64,000 nt of DNA from Gammaproteobacteria bacterium (GTDB lineage: Bacteria > Pseudomonadota > Gammaproteobacteria > Steroidobacterales > GCA-2729495). Under the pieces are notes generated by a model that was not told where the DNA came from, did no database searches, and worked only from the letters and a program-made list of their open reading frames with translations. Location of the stretch: contig CP129466.1 of NCBI GenBank assembly GCA_030583605.1, forward strand, positions 1,743,001 through 1,807,000, in the 5' to 3' direction. The stretch's first letter is position 1; each line of letters begins with the position of its first letter. Shown piece after piece: positions 31,690-44,905 of this stretch. Made by a program: the position numbers and the translations under genes.

Positions 31690-34029
31690 TTGAACTTTGT
31701 TGTTGTAGCGTTATCTCAGGTGAGCAGAACAGTCCGGCTGGACGGTAACGGCGTGCCCGCGGCTTCCGCAGTCAATGCTTTGCGGGAGTCGGCCTTGTGG
31801 GTGCTCGGCGCATTCGCCCTGATCATGCTGGTGGCGTTACTCACCTATGACCCGCGCGACCCGGGCTTCAGCCACACGGGCGACGGCGGCCTGGTGCGCA
31901 ACCAGATCGGCGCGGGCGGTGCCTGGTTCGCGGACATCAGCTACAGCCTGTTCGGCGTGCCGGCCTTCCTGCTGCCCGCAATGGCGGCCGTATTCGGCTG
32001 GCTGTTGTTCTCCGCGCGGCGCTCCACCGGGCCGATGGACCGCGGCCTGCTCGGGATGCGCGCAGGCGGTTTTGTGCTCACGCTGGCGAGCAGTTGCGGG
32101 CTGGCGACGCTGCATTTCGCTTCGGGGATCCTGCCGCAGTCGGCGGGTGGTGCGTTCGGTGAACTGGTGGGCGCGGGGATCGCCAGCCTGCTCGGCACCC
32201 TGGGCGCGACGCTGCTGCTGTTGTCGCTGTGGCTCGCCGCAGTCGCGGTGTTCACCGGGCTGTCGTGGCTTGTCGTCATGGACCGGATCGGCGCCGGCGT
32301 GCTCGGCGTCGTTGACCGGGCACGCGGACTCCTGCGGGACCTGCGCGAGCGCGCCGTGGCGAAGAACGCGCTGGAACAGCGCCAGGAAGTCGTGCGTGCC
32401 GAACGCAAGAAGGCCGCGAAGAAGGCGCCGCCGCGCATCGAGCCGGTGGTGGCCGCGGCCGAACCCGGCACCCGCGTGGAAAAGGAACGCCAGGTCCGGA
32501 TGTTCGACAAGCCCGTGCCGGGCGAACTGCCGCCGCTGTCGCTGCTCGACGAGGCGCCGCCCCACGGGCCCGGCTATTCGACCGAGGCGCTCGAAGCCAT
32601 GTCGCGCCTCGTGGAGCTCAAGCTGCGTGATTTCGGGGTCGAGGTTGAGGTGGTCTCGGTGCACCCGGGTCCTGTGGTGACCCGCTTTGAACTCAATCCG
32701 GCTCCGGGCGTGAAGGTGAGCCAGATCAGCAATCTCGCCAAGGATCTCGCGCGCTCGCTCTCCGCGATCAGCGTGCGGGTCGTGGAGGTGATCCCCGGCA
32801 AGTCCACGGTCGGACTGGAGATCCCGAACGAGAGCCGCGAGCTGGTGACGCTCGGCGACATCCTGCGCTCGAAAGCCTACGAGGATATGCCTTCACCGCT
32901 GACGCTGGCCCTCGGCAAGGACATCAGCGGCAAGGCGGTCGTGGCCGACCTGCAACGCATGCCGCACCTGCTGATCGCGGGTACCACCGGCTCGGGCAAA
33001 TCCGTCGGGCTGAACGCGATGGTGCTCAGTCTCGTCTACAAGGCGAAGCCCGACGAAGTGCGCCTGATCATGGTCGATCCGAAGATGCTGGAGCTGTCGG
33101 TGTACCAGGACATTCCGCATCTGCTCTGTCCGGTGGTGACCGACATGAAGGACGCGGCCAATGCGCTGCGCTGGTGTGTGGTCGAGATGGACCGGCGCTA
33201 TCGCATCATGGCAGCGCTCGGCGTGCGCAACATCAGCGGCTTCAACCGCAAGGTCCGTGCCGCCATCGATAAGGGCGAGCCGATCCCCAATCCGCTGGCG
33301 ACGGTGAGCGCCGACGGCGAAGCGGCCGCGCCCGCGTCGCCGCTCGAGACGCTGCCGTTCATCGTCGTGGTCATCGACGAGCTGGCCGACCTGATGATGA
33401 TCGTCGGCAAGAAGGTCGAGGAGCTCATCGCGCGCCTCGCGCAGAAGGCGCGCGCCGCCGGCATTCACATGATCGTTGCCACCCAGCGGCCGTCCGTCGA
33501 CGTGATCACCGGGCTGATCAAGGCCAATATTCCCTGCCGCATCGCCTTCCAGGTGTCGGCCAAGGTGGACTCGCGCACGATCCTCGACCAGGGGGGCGCC
33601 GAGAGCCTGCTCGGCCACGGCGACATGTTGTTCATGGCGCCGGGCACCGCGGCGCCGCTGCGTGTCCACGGTGCCTTCGTGTCCGACCAGGAAGTGCACC
33701 GCGTCGCCGCCCAGCTCAAGGGCGCCGGCCAGCCGAGCTATGTCGATGAGGTGCTCGAGGGCCCGGCGGTCGCCATCCCGGGCATTTCCGGCGAGACCGG
33801 CAGCGGCGGCGAGGATGCAGAAGGCGAGGCCGACCCGCTCTACGATCAGGCAGTTCGCATCGTCACCGAGACGCGCCGTGCCTCCGTCTCGGGCATTCAG
33901 CGACGGCTGAAGATCGGCTACAACCGTGCCGCGCGCCTGGTGGAGACCATGGAGCAGGCGGGCCTCGTCGGGCCGCTGCAGTCCAATGGTTTTCGCGAGG
34001 TCCTGGCACCGCCGCCGCCCGAAGAATAA
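31690..34029 (+). CDS. ftsK: DNA translocase FtsK
   Basis: FtsK (779 residues) is the septal DNA pump that clears chromosome termini at division. An N-terminal membrane domain of about four helices (for example [19 protein letters not shown]) is followed by a short linker rich in Lys and Ala, the RecA-like motor (Walker [13 protein letters not shown] about residue 431, Walker [15 protein letters not shown]), and a C-terminal winged-helix gamma domain ([21 protein letters not shown]) that reads KOPS sites. The linker is short compared with the Escherichia coli protein. The start is either TTG at 31690 or GTG at 31720. Confidence 0.96.
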   Translation: MNFVVVALSQVSRTVRLDGNGVPAASAVNALRESALWVLGAFALIMLVALLTYDPRDPGFSHTGDGGLVRNQIGAGGAWFADISYSLFGVPAFLLPAMAAVFGWLLFSARRSTGPMDRGLLGMRAGGFVLTLASSCGLATLHFASGILPQSAGGAFGELVGAGIASLLGTLGATLLLLSLWLAAVAVFTGLSWLVVMDRIGAGVLGVVDRARGLLRDLRERAVAKNALEQRQEVVRAERKKAAKKAPPRIEPVVAAAEPGTRVEKERQVRMFDKPVPGELPPLSLLDEAPPHGPGYSTEALEAMSRLVELKLRDFGVEVEVVSVHPGPVVTRFELNPAPGVKVSQISNLAKDLARSLSAISVRVVEVIPGKSTVGLEIPNESRELVTLGDILRSKAYEDMPSPLTLALGKDISGKAVVADLQRMPHLLIAGTTGSGKSVGLNAMVLSLVYKAKPDEVRLIMVDPKMLELSVYQDIPHLLCPVVTDMKDAANALRWCVVEMDRRYRIMAALGVRNISGFNRKVRAAIDKGEPIPNPLATVSADGEAAAPASPLETLPFIVVVIDELADLMMIVGKKVEELIARLAQKARAAGIHMIVATQRPSVDVITGLIKANIPCRIAFQVSAKVDSRTILDQGGAESLLGHGDMLFMAPGTAAPLRVHGAFVSDQEVHRVAAQLKGAGQPSYVDEVLEGPAVAIPGISGETGSGGEDAEGEADPLYDQAVRIVTETRRASVSGIQRRLKIGYNRAARLVETMEQAGLVGPLQSNGFREVLAPPPPEE

Positions 34030-34032
34030 CCC

Positions 34033-34674
34033 GTGACGGGACGCTGCCTCCCGCTGGTCGGTGTGCTGTTCGCCGTGCTGCTGCTGCCGGTGGACTCGCG
34101 TGCCGCGGGCCCCGGTTTCGAACGGCTGCAGCAGTTCATCGAGACCGTGCACTCGATGCGCGCGGACTTTCGCCAGGTCGTCGTGGCCGCCGAAGGTGGC
34201 GCGGGCGAGGAAGCGGACGGTCGCCTGCTGTTGCAGCGGCCCGGCCGTTTCCGCTGGGACTACGAGCGCCCCTACGAACGGGTGGTGCTGGCCGACGGCG
34301 AGCAGCTCTGGTTGTACGAGGCGGATCTGCAGCAGGTGACCGTGCGACCGCTGGCGTCCGGGCTTGGCGAGACGCCGGCCGCTCTGCTCACGGGCGGTCG
34401 CGACGTGCTCCGGCGTTTCGAGGAGACGGGCGCCTGGTCCGGTGAGGGCCTCGACTGGGTACGGCTGAAGCCGCGTTCGGAGGAATCCGACTTCGACTCC
34501 GTGGCGATTGCGTTTGCCGGCAAGCGCCCCGCGCAGCTCGAGATCGTCGACCGGCTCGGGCAGCTCACGCGCATCTTTCTCACCGACGTCCGCCTGAACC
34601 CCGCCCTGGACGACGCCAGCTTCCGCTTCGAGGTGCCGGATGGAGCCGACGTGATCCGCGAGGGCAGTCTCTGA
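34033..34674 (+). CDS. lolA: Outer-membrane lipoprotein carrier LolA
   Basis: LolA (213 residues) is the periplasmic chaperone that ferries lipoproteins from LolCDE to LolB. It has a signal peptide ([19 protein letters not shown]) and conserved blocks [29 protein letters not shown] and [22 protein letters not shown] start at 34033 follows the ftsK stop by 3 bases, so both are probably co-transcribed, as in most gammaproteobacteria. Confidence 0.95.
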   Translation: MTGRCLPLVGVLFAVLLLPVDSRAAGPGFERLQQFIETVHSMRADFRQVVVAAEGGAGEEADGRLLLQRPGRFRWDYERPYERVVLADGEQLWLYEADLQQVTVRPLASGLGETPAALLTGGRDVLRRFEETGAWSGEGLDWVRLKPRSEESDFDSVAIAFAGKRPAQLEIVDRLGQLTRIFLTDVRLNPALDDASFRFEVPDGADVIREGSL

Positions 34675-34687
34675 GCCGCAGTCCGGG

Positions 34688-35095
34688 ATGAAACGCGTGT
34701 TGCCTCTTCGTTATCGCTGGTGGTGGTTCGGTGCGGGTCTCGGCGCGCTGGCGTTGATCATGGTGCTCGCCTTGCTGCCGCTGGCGGCCCCGGTGGCGGT
34801 GCAGGGGATCGACAAGTTCATGCACTTCCTCGCGTTCACGTTCCTGACCATCTGGTTCCTGGGAGTCTTCGAAGCGCGTTACGCCTGGCTCGTGGCGGCC
34901 GGACTGCTCGCCTACGGCGGCCTGATCGAGTTGCTGCAGAGCCTGACGTCGTTTCGCTTCGCCGAAGCCAACGATGTGGTATCGAACCTTGCCGGTATTG
35001 GCGCGGGCTGGCTGCTCTCGATGGCCGGACTGCGCCACTGGTGCCGGCGCATCGAGACCATGATCGGCGTGGTGCCGCAGGATGGCCGCAGATAG
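34688..35095 (+). CDS. VanZ-like membrane protein
   Basis: The 135-residue protein has about four membrane helices ([78 protein letters not shown]) and the VanZ pattern [11 protein letters not shown] ... GGLIELLQ ... [16 protein letters not shown]. VanZ proteins influence teicoplanin sensitivity in enterococci, but the role of these short gammaproteobacterial members is unknown. It overlaps rarA by 14 bases and belongs to the ftsK-lolA-rarA transcription unit. Confidence 0.82.
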   Translation: MKRVLPLRYRWWWFGAGLGALALIMVLALLPLAAPVAVQGIDKFMHFLAFTFLTIWFLGVFEARYAWLVAAGLLAYGGLIELLQSLTSFRFAEANDVVSNLAGIGAGWLLSMAGLRHWCRRIETMIGVVPQDGRR

Positions 35096-36407
35096 CACTG
35101 GCCGGTCGGGGGCCGCCTGGCAGCCGCTCGCCGACCGCATGCGTCCGGCGACGCTCGATGAGGTAGTCGGCCAGCGCCACCTGCTCGGCCCCGGCAAGCC
35201 GCTCACGGGGCTGATCGAAGCGCGGGCGTTGCACTCGGCGGTGCTCTGGGGTCCGCCGGGCACCGGCAAGACGACCCTGGCGCGCCTGGTCGCCACGGCG
35301 GCCGGCGCGCGCTTCGTCGGCCTCTCGGCAGTCCTCGCCGGGGTCAAGGACGTGCGCGAGGCGGTGGCCACCGCCCAGTCCGATCGCAGCCGGCCGACGG
35401 TGCTGTTTCTCGACGAAGTGCATCGCTTCAACAAGGCGCAGCAGGATGCGTTCCTGCCGTTCGTGGAGGACGGCACCATCATCTTCATCGGCGCAACGAC
35501 CGAGAACCCGTCGTTCGAGCTGAACAACGCGCTGCTCTCGCGCGCCCGGGTCTACGTGCTGAAGGCGATCGGGCGCGACGACCTGTTACGCCTGCTGCGC
35601 CGCGCGGTGGCTGATCCCGAGCGCGGCCTCGGCCTGCCGCTGCTGCGCATCGCTGACGAGGCGCTCGAGCACCTCGCCACGGCTGCCGATGGTGACGCGC
35701 GCCGGGCGCTCAATCTGCTGGAACTGGCCGCGAGCGTGGCGCGTGCCGGCGAGCAGGACGAGATCGGGGCGCAAGCCGTGGGCGAGGTGATTGCCGGTGG
35801 CTGGCGGCGCTTCGACCGCGGCGGGGACATTTTCTACGACCAGATCTCGGCGCTGCACAAGGCGGTGCGCGGCTCCGATCCGGACGCGAGCCTCTACTGG
35901 TTCGCCCGCATGCTCGATGGCGGCTGCGATCCGCGCTACATCGCGCGCCGGCTGGTGCGCATGGCGGTCGAGGACATCGGGCTGGCCGATCCGCGCGCGC
36001 TGACGCTGACGCTCGAAGCCTGGGATGCCTACGAGCGTCTTGGCAGCCCGGAGGGCGATCTCGCGCTGGCGCAGGCCGTCGTGTTTCTCGCCTGCGCGGC
36101 CAAGAGCAATGCGGTCTACCGGGCTTTCGCCGCGGCCCAGGACGATGCGGCCGGCTTCGGCTCGCTGGAAGTCCCGCTGCATATCCGCAATGCACCGACG
36201 CGGCTCATGAAAAGCCTCGGCCACGGCGCCGGTTATCGCTATGCGCACGAGGAGCCGGATGCCTTCGCGGCCGGCGAGCGCTACTTCCCGGACGACCTGC
36301 CGGAACGCGTTTACTACGAGCCGTCCGCGCGGGGGATGGAGGCCCGGATCGCCGGGAAGCTCGCGGAACTGCGCGAGCGCAATCGCGCGGCGCGCAAGGA
36401 GCGGTGA
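35082..36407 (+). CDS. rarA: Replication-associated recombination protein RarA (MgsA)
   Basis: RarA (441 residues) is an AAA+ clamp-loader-like ATPase acting at stalled replication forks. Motifs are [20 protein letters not shown], Walker [14 protein letters not shown], Walker [17 protein letters not shown] and sensor 1 GATTENPSF. The C-terminal tetramerisation region ([19 protein letters not shown], then EDIGLADP) is intact. The lolA-rarA-serS order is conserved. Confidence 0.96.
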   Translation: MAADSTGRSGAAWQPLADRMRPATLDEVVGQRHLLGPGKPLTGLIEARALHSAVLWGPPGTGKTTLARLVATAAGARFVGLSAVLAGVKDVREAVATAQSDRSRPTVLFLDEVHRFNKAQQDAFLPFVEDGTIIFIGATTENPSFELNNALLSRARVYVLKAIGRDDLLRLLRRAVADPERGLGLPLLRIADEALEHLATAADGDARRALNLLELAASVARAGEQDEIGAQAVGEVIAGGWRRFDRGGDIFYDQISALHKAVRGSDPDASLYWFARMLDGGCDPRYIARRLVRMAVEDIGLADPRALTLTLEAWDAYERLGSPEGDLALAQAVVFLACAAKSNAVYRAFAAAQDDAAGFGSLEVPLHIRNAPTRLMKSLGHGAGYRYAHEEPDAFAAGERYFPDDLPERVYYEPSARGMEARIAGKLAELRERNRAARKER

Positions 36408-36568
36408 GCGGCGGGCCGGGCCTGCACCGGGCCGCTTTGCGGGCGACGCCCGGCGCAGCGATCCCCGGCGACCCGACACCCGGCCGGCGCGGCGCAGCCA
36501 TCCTCGCTGGCGACAGCCGTTCGCCGGCCGGTGCCGCATGCTTCCCCGGCGATCGCGGAAGCCTCTAG

Positions 36569-40062
<3,494 letters not shown>

Positions 40063-40278
40063 CGGTTTTCAAGACCGCCGCATTCAACCACTCTGCCACC
40101 TCTCCGAAGGTGCGCGCGCCATTCTGGCGAAGCTGCGCGGAGGCGTCCAGCGCCCGGAGATGGCCTCATTTTCCCGGCCGCCGGGGTTCCCGAAACACGC
40201 GAGGCCGTTAGAATGCCCGCCCATGGGAGCAGGGGATCGCTGCGGCATGGCTGTGAGTTCGTTCGTCGGGAGTCGCGC

Positions 40279-40896
40279 GTGAACGCCGACCAGCGCCGCC
40301 GTCGCCGCCGGCGTCTGCGCCGGCAGGCGGCCGTGCTGATTTTCCTGCTGGTCGCATTCGGGTTGGCCTGGTTCTTCGAGTCGCAGGCGACGACGACGGT
40401 GATCTTTGTTCGTTATGCCGACCGGGCCGTCGATCAGGGTGAGAATCCCGGCCTGTCGGCGGCCGGGCAGGCCCGGGCCGAGGAACTGATGCGTGTGCTG
40501 GTGGACGTGGACGTCGTGGCGGGCCCCGACGCCATCTTCGCGACCCAGTACCGTTTCACGCAGGAAACTGCCGAGCCGCTCGCGCAGCGCCTGCACCTGC
40601 CAGTGCAGGTCGTCGATGTCACCGATGCGGCGGGCCTGGTCAAGCGCATCCTGCACGACTACAAGGGCCGGATCGTGCTGGTGATCACGCACACCGAGCC
40701 GCTGCCGAACCTGATCCGGGAACTTCACGGCAGCAAGAAGCTGCCGGAGATCGCCGCCGACGAGTACGACAACCTCTATATCGTCAGCATTCCCTGGTAC
40801 GGCAAGGTCAAGACGCTGCGGCTCAGGTATGGCGCGCCATACGTGCATCCCGACGTTGGCGACGCAGCGCCGACGCCAGCGCCTGCCGTGCAATGA
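40279..40896 (+). CDS. Membrane-anchored histidine-phosphatase-like protein, first catalytic His replaced by Tyr
   Basis: The GTG at 40279 with CGGGAG upstream gives 205 residues. A basic N-terminus (DQRRRRRRRLRRQ) precedes one membrane helix (AAVLIFLLVAFGLAWFF), then a phosphoglycerate-mutase-like domain. The family's catalytic RHG/RHA reads FVRYADRA, so the phospho-accepting His is Tyr (TAT instead of CAT). The second histidine is kept in VITHTEPLPNL. The protein is probably catalytically inactive or has another role. Its 3' end overlaps trmH convergently by 74 bases. Confidence 0.78.
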   Translation: MNADQRRRRRRRLRRQAAVLIFLLVAFGLAWFFESQATTTVIFVRYADRAVDQGENPGLSAAGQARAEELMRVLVDVDVVAGPDAIFATQYRFTQETAEPLAQRLHLPVQVVDVTDAAGLVKRILHDYKGRIVLVITHTEPLPNLIRELHGSKKLPEIAADEYDNLYIVSIPWYGKVKTLRLRYGAPYVHPDVGDAAPTPAPAVQ

Positions 40897-41530
40897 AACC
40901 CTCGGCATCGAGCTCCGGGTAGGGCAGACCCTTCGCCCGGCAGTGGCGCGCCGCCGCCGGGTAACTCCACTCGAAGAGCAGTTCCCGGTACGTGACCGGG
41001 TCGAGGCGGCACCGCTCGTAGAGGCCGGCGGCTTCGCGCTGGCGGGCCGCTTCGTAAAGAATCACCGCGGCGGCCACCGAGACATTCAACGACGCCACCA
41101 GGCCGCGCATCGGGATCACGATGCAACAGTCGGCGAGTGCGGCCGCCTCGGCCGAGACTCCGGCGAGTTCGGCGCCGAGCAGGAGTGCCGTGGGGCGCGT
41201 GAAATCGACCTGCCGGTAGTCGATGGCGCTCTCTGAGAAGTGCGCGGCAACTATCTGAAAAGACGACTCTTTGAGGTACCTGAAGGCGGCCGCAATATCG
41301 GGGTGGGCATGCGTGCGCAACCACTTGCGGCTGCCGCCGGAAATCATGCGATGGCGGGCGAACTCGCCGCCGGGCGAGACCGCGTGCAACTCGGTGACGC
41401 CGACCGCGTCGCAGGTGCGCAGCACGGCCGCGATGTTGTGCGACTTGTGCACGTTCTCGGCGAGCACCGTCAGATCCGGCTGGCGCCGGTCGAGCACCTT
41501 CTTGAGCTTGGCGAAGCGCGTCGGGGTCAT
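40823..41530 (-). CDS. trmH: tRNA (guanosine(18)-2'-O)-methyltransferase TrmH
   Basis: The 235-residue SPOUT methyltransferase has ENVHKSHNIAAVLRTCDAVG (motif 1), the SAM-binding knot LLLGAELAGVS and IPMRGLVASLNVSVAAAVIL, and the C-terminal extension typical of TrmH with YPELDAEGFI. It methylates the ribose of G18 in the tRNA D loop. Its 3' end overlaps the histidine-phosphatase-like gene. Confidence 0.95.
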   Translation of the reverse strand: MTPTRFAKLKKVLDRRQPDLTVLAENVHKSHNIAAVLRTCDAVGVTELHAVSPGGEFARHRMISGGSRKWLRTHAHPDIAAAFRYLKESSFQIVAAHFSESAIDYRQVDFTRPTALLLGAELAGVSAEAAALADCCIVIPMRGLVASLNVSVAAAVILYEAARQREAAGLYERCRLDPVTYRELLFEWSYPAAARHCRAKGLPYPELDAEGFIARQALASALRRQRRDARMARHT

Positions 41531-41589
41531 GCCGCTACTCTACAATGCACGCCCCGCCGCGGGCAGGCGCGTTGCCACCGGGAGTGCTC

Positions 41590-42006
41590 ATGGTCGTCCA
41601 GGAACTGATCGAGGTACGCACGGCCGGTCGCGGCACCCGCGACATCACGCAGGCAGTGGCGGGCGTCGTCACGCGCTCGGGCATACGCACCGGCACCTGC
41701 CAGGTCTTCGTACAGCACACCAGCGCGTCGCTCATGTTATGCGAGAACGCGGATCCGGACGTACGCCGCGATCTCGAGGCCTTCATGGTGCGGCTGGTGC
41801 CGGATGGTGACCCGCTGTTCCAGCACACCAGCGAAGGGCCGGACGACATGCCCGCGCATGTGCGCAGCGTCCTGACCCACACCGCGCTCGCGGTGCCCGT
41901 GCAGGCGGGCCGTTGCGCGCTCGGCACCTGGCAGGGGATCTATCTCTGGGAGCACCGGACCGGGGGCGGCGCGCGGCGCGTCGTGGTCACCGTACAGGGC
42001 GAATAG
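41590..42006 (+). CDS. yjbQ: YjbQ family protein (UPF0047)
   Basis: The ATG at 41590 with GGAG upstream gives 138 residues. The family signatures VFVQHTSASLMLCENADPDV and HTSEGPDDMPAHVRSVLT, with clustered His and Glu residues, and GTWQGIYLWEHR are all present. YjbQ proteins are small trimers; thiamine phosphate synthase activity has been reported as a secondary function, and the primary role is uncertain. Confidence 0.92.
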   Translation: MVVQELIEVRTAGRGTRDITQAVAGVVTRSGIRTGTCQVFVQHTSASLMLCENADPDVRRDLEAFMVRLVPDGDPLFQHTSEGPDDMPAHVRSVLTHTALAVPVQAGRCALGTWQGIYLWEHRTGGGARRVVVTVQGE

Positions 42007-42026
42007 CCGCTGCGGCCGTCGGCGGC

Positions 42027-43070
42027 TCAAAGGCGGGCGATCAGCGCACGGGCAAAGTCGTCGGTGCCGAGGCTGCCGCCGAGGTCGCGCGTCTTCTCTC
42101 CGGCGGACAGCGCCGCGTCGTAAGCGGCGCGGATGCGCTCGGCGACGCGCCGGCTGCCCGGGTCGTTGCGCACGTCGGCGAGATAGTTCAGCAGCATGAC
42201 TGCGGACATCAGCAGGGCGAGGGGGTTGGCGAGACCGCGTCCGGCGATGTCCGGCGCCGAGCCGTGCACTGCCTCGAAGATGGCCCCGTCCTCGCCGATG
42301 TTGGCGCCGGGTACGACACCGAGGCCGCCGACGAGCCCCGCGCACAGATCGCTCACCATGTCGCCGTAGAGGTTCTCCATCAGCAGCACGTGGAACTGCG
42401 CCGGGTCCTGGACGAGGCGCATGCAGCCGGCATCCACGATCGCCGTGTCGTAACCGACCCTGGGGAACTCCTGTTCGTGCACGGTGTTCGCGCAGCGCAG
42501 GAACATGCCGTCGGTGAGCTTCATGATGTTCGCCTTGTGGAACACCGTCACCTTCGGTCGCTGGCGCTGGACTGCGTACCGGAACGCCCAGCGCGCAATG
42601 CGGGTGCAGCCGTGCTCGGTCGCAACCTTCATGCTCATCACCACGCCCGGGGTCACCTCGTTCTCGGCACCGCTGTAGAGCCCCTCGGTGTTCTCGCGCA
42701 CGATGACGAGGTCCACATCCTGGTAGCGCGTTCTCACGCCGGGCAGGCTGCGCACCGGGCGCACGGCCGCATACAGGTCGAAGACTTTCCGCAGTTGCAC
42801 GTTGACCGACGCAAACCCCCCGCCAATCGGCGTCGTGCACGGGCCCTTCAGCGTGAGGCGATGCTCGCGGATGGCATCGACCGTGCTCGCCGGCAGCACC
42901 GCATTCTCCGCCTGCAGCGCCGCCACGCCGGCCTGCCGCTCGACCCAGTCGATGCGCGCGCCGGCTGCCGCGAGGATGGACGTTACCGCTGCGGTAATCT
43001 CCGGCCCGATGCCGTCGCCGGGAATCAAAACGACCGTGTGTCGGCGGGAATCTGTCATGAGCTGCGCCAT
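42027..43070 (-). CDS. NAD-dependent isocitrate dehydrogenase-family enzyme
   Basis: The protein (347 residues, or 343 from the ATG at 43058) belongs to the isocitrate/isopropylmalate dehydrogenase family of beta-decarboxylating enzymes. Motifs are LIPGDGIGPEI, VRENTEGLYSG, the Lys-containing VFHKANIMKLTDG, NLYGDMVSDLCAG and the nucleotide loop VHGSAPDIAGRG. ENTEGLYSG and the cofactor segment point to NAD-dependent isocitrate (or homoisocitrate) dehydrogenase rather than LeuB; no leu genes are near. It stands alone before tRNA-Arg. Confidence 0.85.
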   Translation of the reverse strand: MAQLMTDSRRHTVVLIPGDGIGPEITAAVTSILAAAGARIDWVERQAGVAALQAENAVLPASTVDAIREHRLTLKGPCTTPIGGGFASVNVQLRKVFDLYAAVRPVRSLPGVRTRYQDVDLVIVRENTEGLYSGAENEVTPGVVMSMKVATEHGCTRIARWAFRYAVQRQRPKVTVFHKANIMKLTDGMFLRCANTVHEQEFPRVGYDTAIVDAGCMRLVQDPAQFHVLLMENLYGDMVSDLCAGLVGGLGVVPGANIGEDGAIFEAVHGSAPDIAGRGLANPLALLMSAVMLLNYLADVRNDPGSRRVAERIRAAYDAALSAGEKTRDLGGSLGTDDFARALIARL

Positions 43071-43191
43071 GCGGGTGACCGGGAAGCGCAGACAGTGTAC
43101 CCAAATCCAGCTCCGGGACGCTTCGCCCGTGGCGCCGGCCGGACAGGCAGCGGGCAGCCGCTGGAAAATGAGTACACTGTCACCGGTTTTC

Positions 43192-43267
43192 GCCCCGGTA
43201 GCTCAGGGGATAGAGCGTCCGCCTCCTAAGCGGAAGGTCCCGCGTTCGAATCGCGGTCGGGGTACCA
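43192..43267 (+). tRNA. tRNA-Arg(CCT), attachment site of the downstream island
   Basis: The 76-base gene has acceptor GCCCCGG, D arm TAGCTCAGGGGATAGAGC, anticodon CCT in CGCCTCCTAAGCG, T arm CGCGTTCGAATCGCG and encoded CCA. The last 35 bases (43233-43267) recur with a single mismatch at 59431-59465. The 3' half of this tRNA is therefore the likely attL of a 16-kb island. Confidence 0.97.
43233..43267 (+). repeat. attL: left copy of the 35-bp direct repeat
   Basis: The 3' end of tRNA-Arg, from GAAGGTCCCGCG through GGTACCA, recurs 16.2 kb downstream in the same orientation with 34 of 35 bases identical. Integration into the 3' end of a tRNA gene, leaving a full tRNA on one side and a 3' fragment on the other, is the usual mark of tyrosine-recombinase islands. 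Confidence 0.85.
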
Positions 43268-43581
43268 ACGATTCAACCGGTTACGTGGAGCGTGACTGGC
43301 CGCAAATTCGCCGGCGGAGCGGGCGGGGGAGCCGGAAATGAGGTTGCTGGCGCCCGGGCTGCCAGACTTCGGGCGCATCAGCTTAGAAGTCAGTGATATC
43401 CGGCGGCGACGTGGTCGTTGCGCAGGTAACTGGTGGACGCGACCGTCCAACCAGACCGCTATGCTGAAGTCGATACACCGAAGGATCAGCGAGAACGACG
43501 TGTCTTGCATACCAGTACGCGAGGACGTCACTGTAAACTTCAAATTTTAGCGGCCGGATATCGGAGCAAGGAGAGACTGGA
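43268..43581. other. Left island junction, no gene seen
   Basis: These 314 bases between the tRNA and the first cargo gene contain only short open frames without family resemblance. No integrase or excisionase fragment could be recognised. AAGGAG at the right end is the ribosome binding site of the next gene. Confidence 0.5.
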
Positions 43582-44007
43582 ATGGCAAAAAGGGCTGACT
43601 ACTCGGAGTTGGTTGCCCAGGCTGAAAATGCCGTTGCCGGAGTGAAAGACCCGGAGCTAAAGCGCATTGCATTTCAAAAGATATTGGATGATTTGATTGC
43701 TGACGGTACGCCTGCGAAATCGCGAAAGACGGCATCATCGAGGAAAGCGCGGGGAATAACTGGCCCGCCCAAACGAGCGCCGAGGGGTGGTCCTCAGGCC
43801 TACGTAGAAGAACTCGTGGCGGAGGACTTTTTCCGAAAGCAAAAGACAATTGCCCAAGTCAAGGCCGAGCTGGAGAACCGAGGCCACCATATTCCGCTTA
43901 CTTCCCTTAGTGGGCCACTGCAAAAACTCTGCCAGAGAAAAGTCCTGCGTCGTCAGAGGGCAAAGACTTCGGGTAAGAAGCAAACCTTCGCGTATTCGCG
44001 CTGGTGA
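43582..44007 (+). CDS. Hypothetical island protein
   Basis: A 141-residue basic protein that I do not recognise. The N-terminal half (DYSELVAQAENAVAGVKDPE) looks helical, a Lys/Arg/Ser-rich linker follows (KSRKTASSRKARGITGPPKR), and the C-terminal half (KTIAQVKAELENRGHHIPLT ... LSGPLQKLCQRKVLRRQR) has the look of a winged helix-turn-helix, so nucleic-acid binding is possible. A good ribosome site (AAGGAG) precedes the ATG. The GTG of the next gene lies 4 bases past its stop. Confidence 0.6.
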   Translation: MAKRADYSELVAQAENAVAGVKDPELKRIAFQKILDDLIADGTPAKSRKTASSRKARGITGPPKRAPRGGPQAYVEELVAEDFFRKQKTIAQVKAELENRGHHIPLTSLSGPLQKLCQRKVLRRQRAKTSGKKQTFAYSRW

Positions 44008-44011
44008 GGGT

Positions 44012-44782
44012 GTGGTCAGGCGAAAACAGCGTCCCCAGTCTGGTGAATCGGCCGCTGTGCGACTTGAATCGTTAGCGCAGCAGGCACTGCAAGTTGCGAA
44101 GAAGGCGAAGAAGCACCGGCAGAATCTTGCCAATGATAATTATTACGGCAACAAGCTTGCAGAGCTGCGAGCGGATGCTGCCAATGCATTTCGTGAACTA
44201 TCGTCGCAAACAGTTGGTGATACAACGGCCCTCGCGGAGCTGACGGAAACCGTTTTCGCAGCGCCGACTGCATCATCCGATCGGCTAAGCGCTAGTCGCG
44301 AGTTGATCTTCGCTCTTCGGACAACGTGGAGGGAACCAAGGCCTTCAAAAGCGACTAACGACGAGGGTTTATTTCCGCTGGCAATTCTGGTTCAAGCCAA
44401 TCGAGGGTATTTGGTAACCATCGGGCGCCAGATGAACGGCTGCTTTGATGTCGGCTGGTACGACGGTTGTGCCGTAATGATGCGTCGGCTCGTTGAGATT
44501 TGCATTATTGAGGCTTTCGAGCACAAGAAAATTGCGCAAAAGATCAAGACTGCCGACGGTAATTACGTTCACTTAACCGAGCTGGTCACTCGGGCGCTAA
44601 CTGAGCCTGCCCTGCCTCTGACCCGAAACGCAAAGAAATTGCTGCCACCATTGCGGGATGTTGGCCATTTGTCTGCGCATGGCAGGTACTTTCTCGCGCG
44701 AAAGGAGGACTTGGAGAAGGTGCAACCGGGCTGCAGAGTGGTAGTCGAGGAGTTTCTGCATCATGCGGGCCTTCTTTCATGA
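44012..44782 (+). CDS. Hypothetical protein with HEPN-like C-terminal motif
   Basis: The GTG at 44012, just after the previous stop, gives 256 residues; the exact start is uncertain. The first 60 residues are basic and helical (LQVAKKAKKHRQNLANDN). The C-terminal part contains YDGCAVMMRRLVEICIIEAFE and RDVGHLSAHGRYFL, the R-x(4-6)-H arrangement seen in HEPN and DUF4145-like proteins that often act as RNases in defence loci. Family membership is inferred from this pattern only. GC content is about half, below the core genes. Confidence 0.55.
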   Translation: MVRRKQRPQSGESAAVRLESLAQQALQVAKKAKKHRQNLANDNYYGNKLAELRADAANAFRELSSQTVGDTTALAELTETVFAAPTASSDRLSASRELIFALRTTWREPRPSKATNDEGLFPLAILVQANRGYLVTIGRQMNGCFDVGWYDGCAVMMRRLVEICIIEAFEHKKIAQKIKTADGNYVHLTELVTRALTEPALPLTRNAKKLLPPLRDVGHLSAHGRYFLARKEDLEKVQPGCRVVVEEFLHHAGLLS

Positions 44783-44905
44783 GCGCCACCTCGGGGTGCC
44801 CTAACGGCAGGCAGGCGCGTTTTAGTAGATCACTCCACCCTTCTGCAGTGCGTATCTGTCGGACTCCGGCGGCGATTTTCCGGCTAGCTCAACCGGTAGG
44901 CGTGT

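Noticed and set aside
44884..44905. tRNA D-arm-like text (GGCTAGCTCAACCGGTAG) just before the UDG-like gene
   Set aside because: No anticodon or T arm follows, so it is not a tRNA; chance or an old fragment cannot be told apart.
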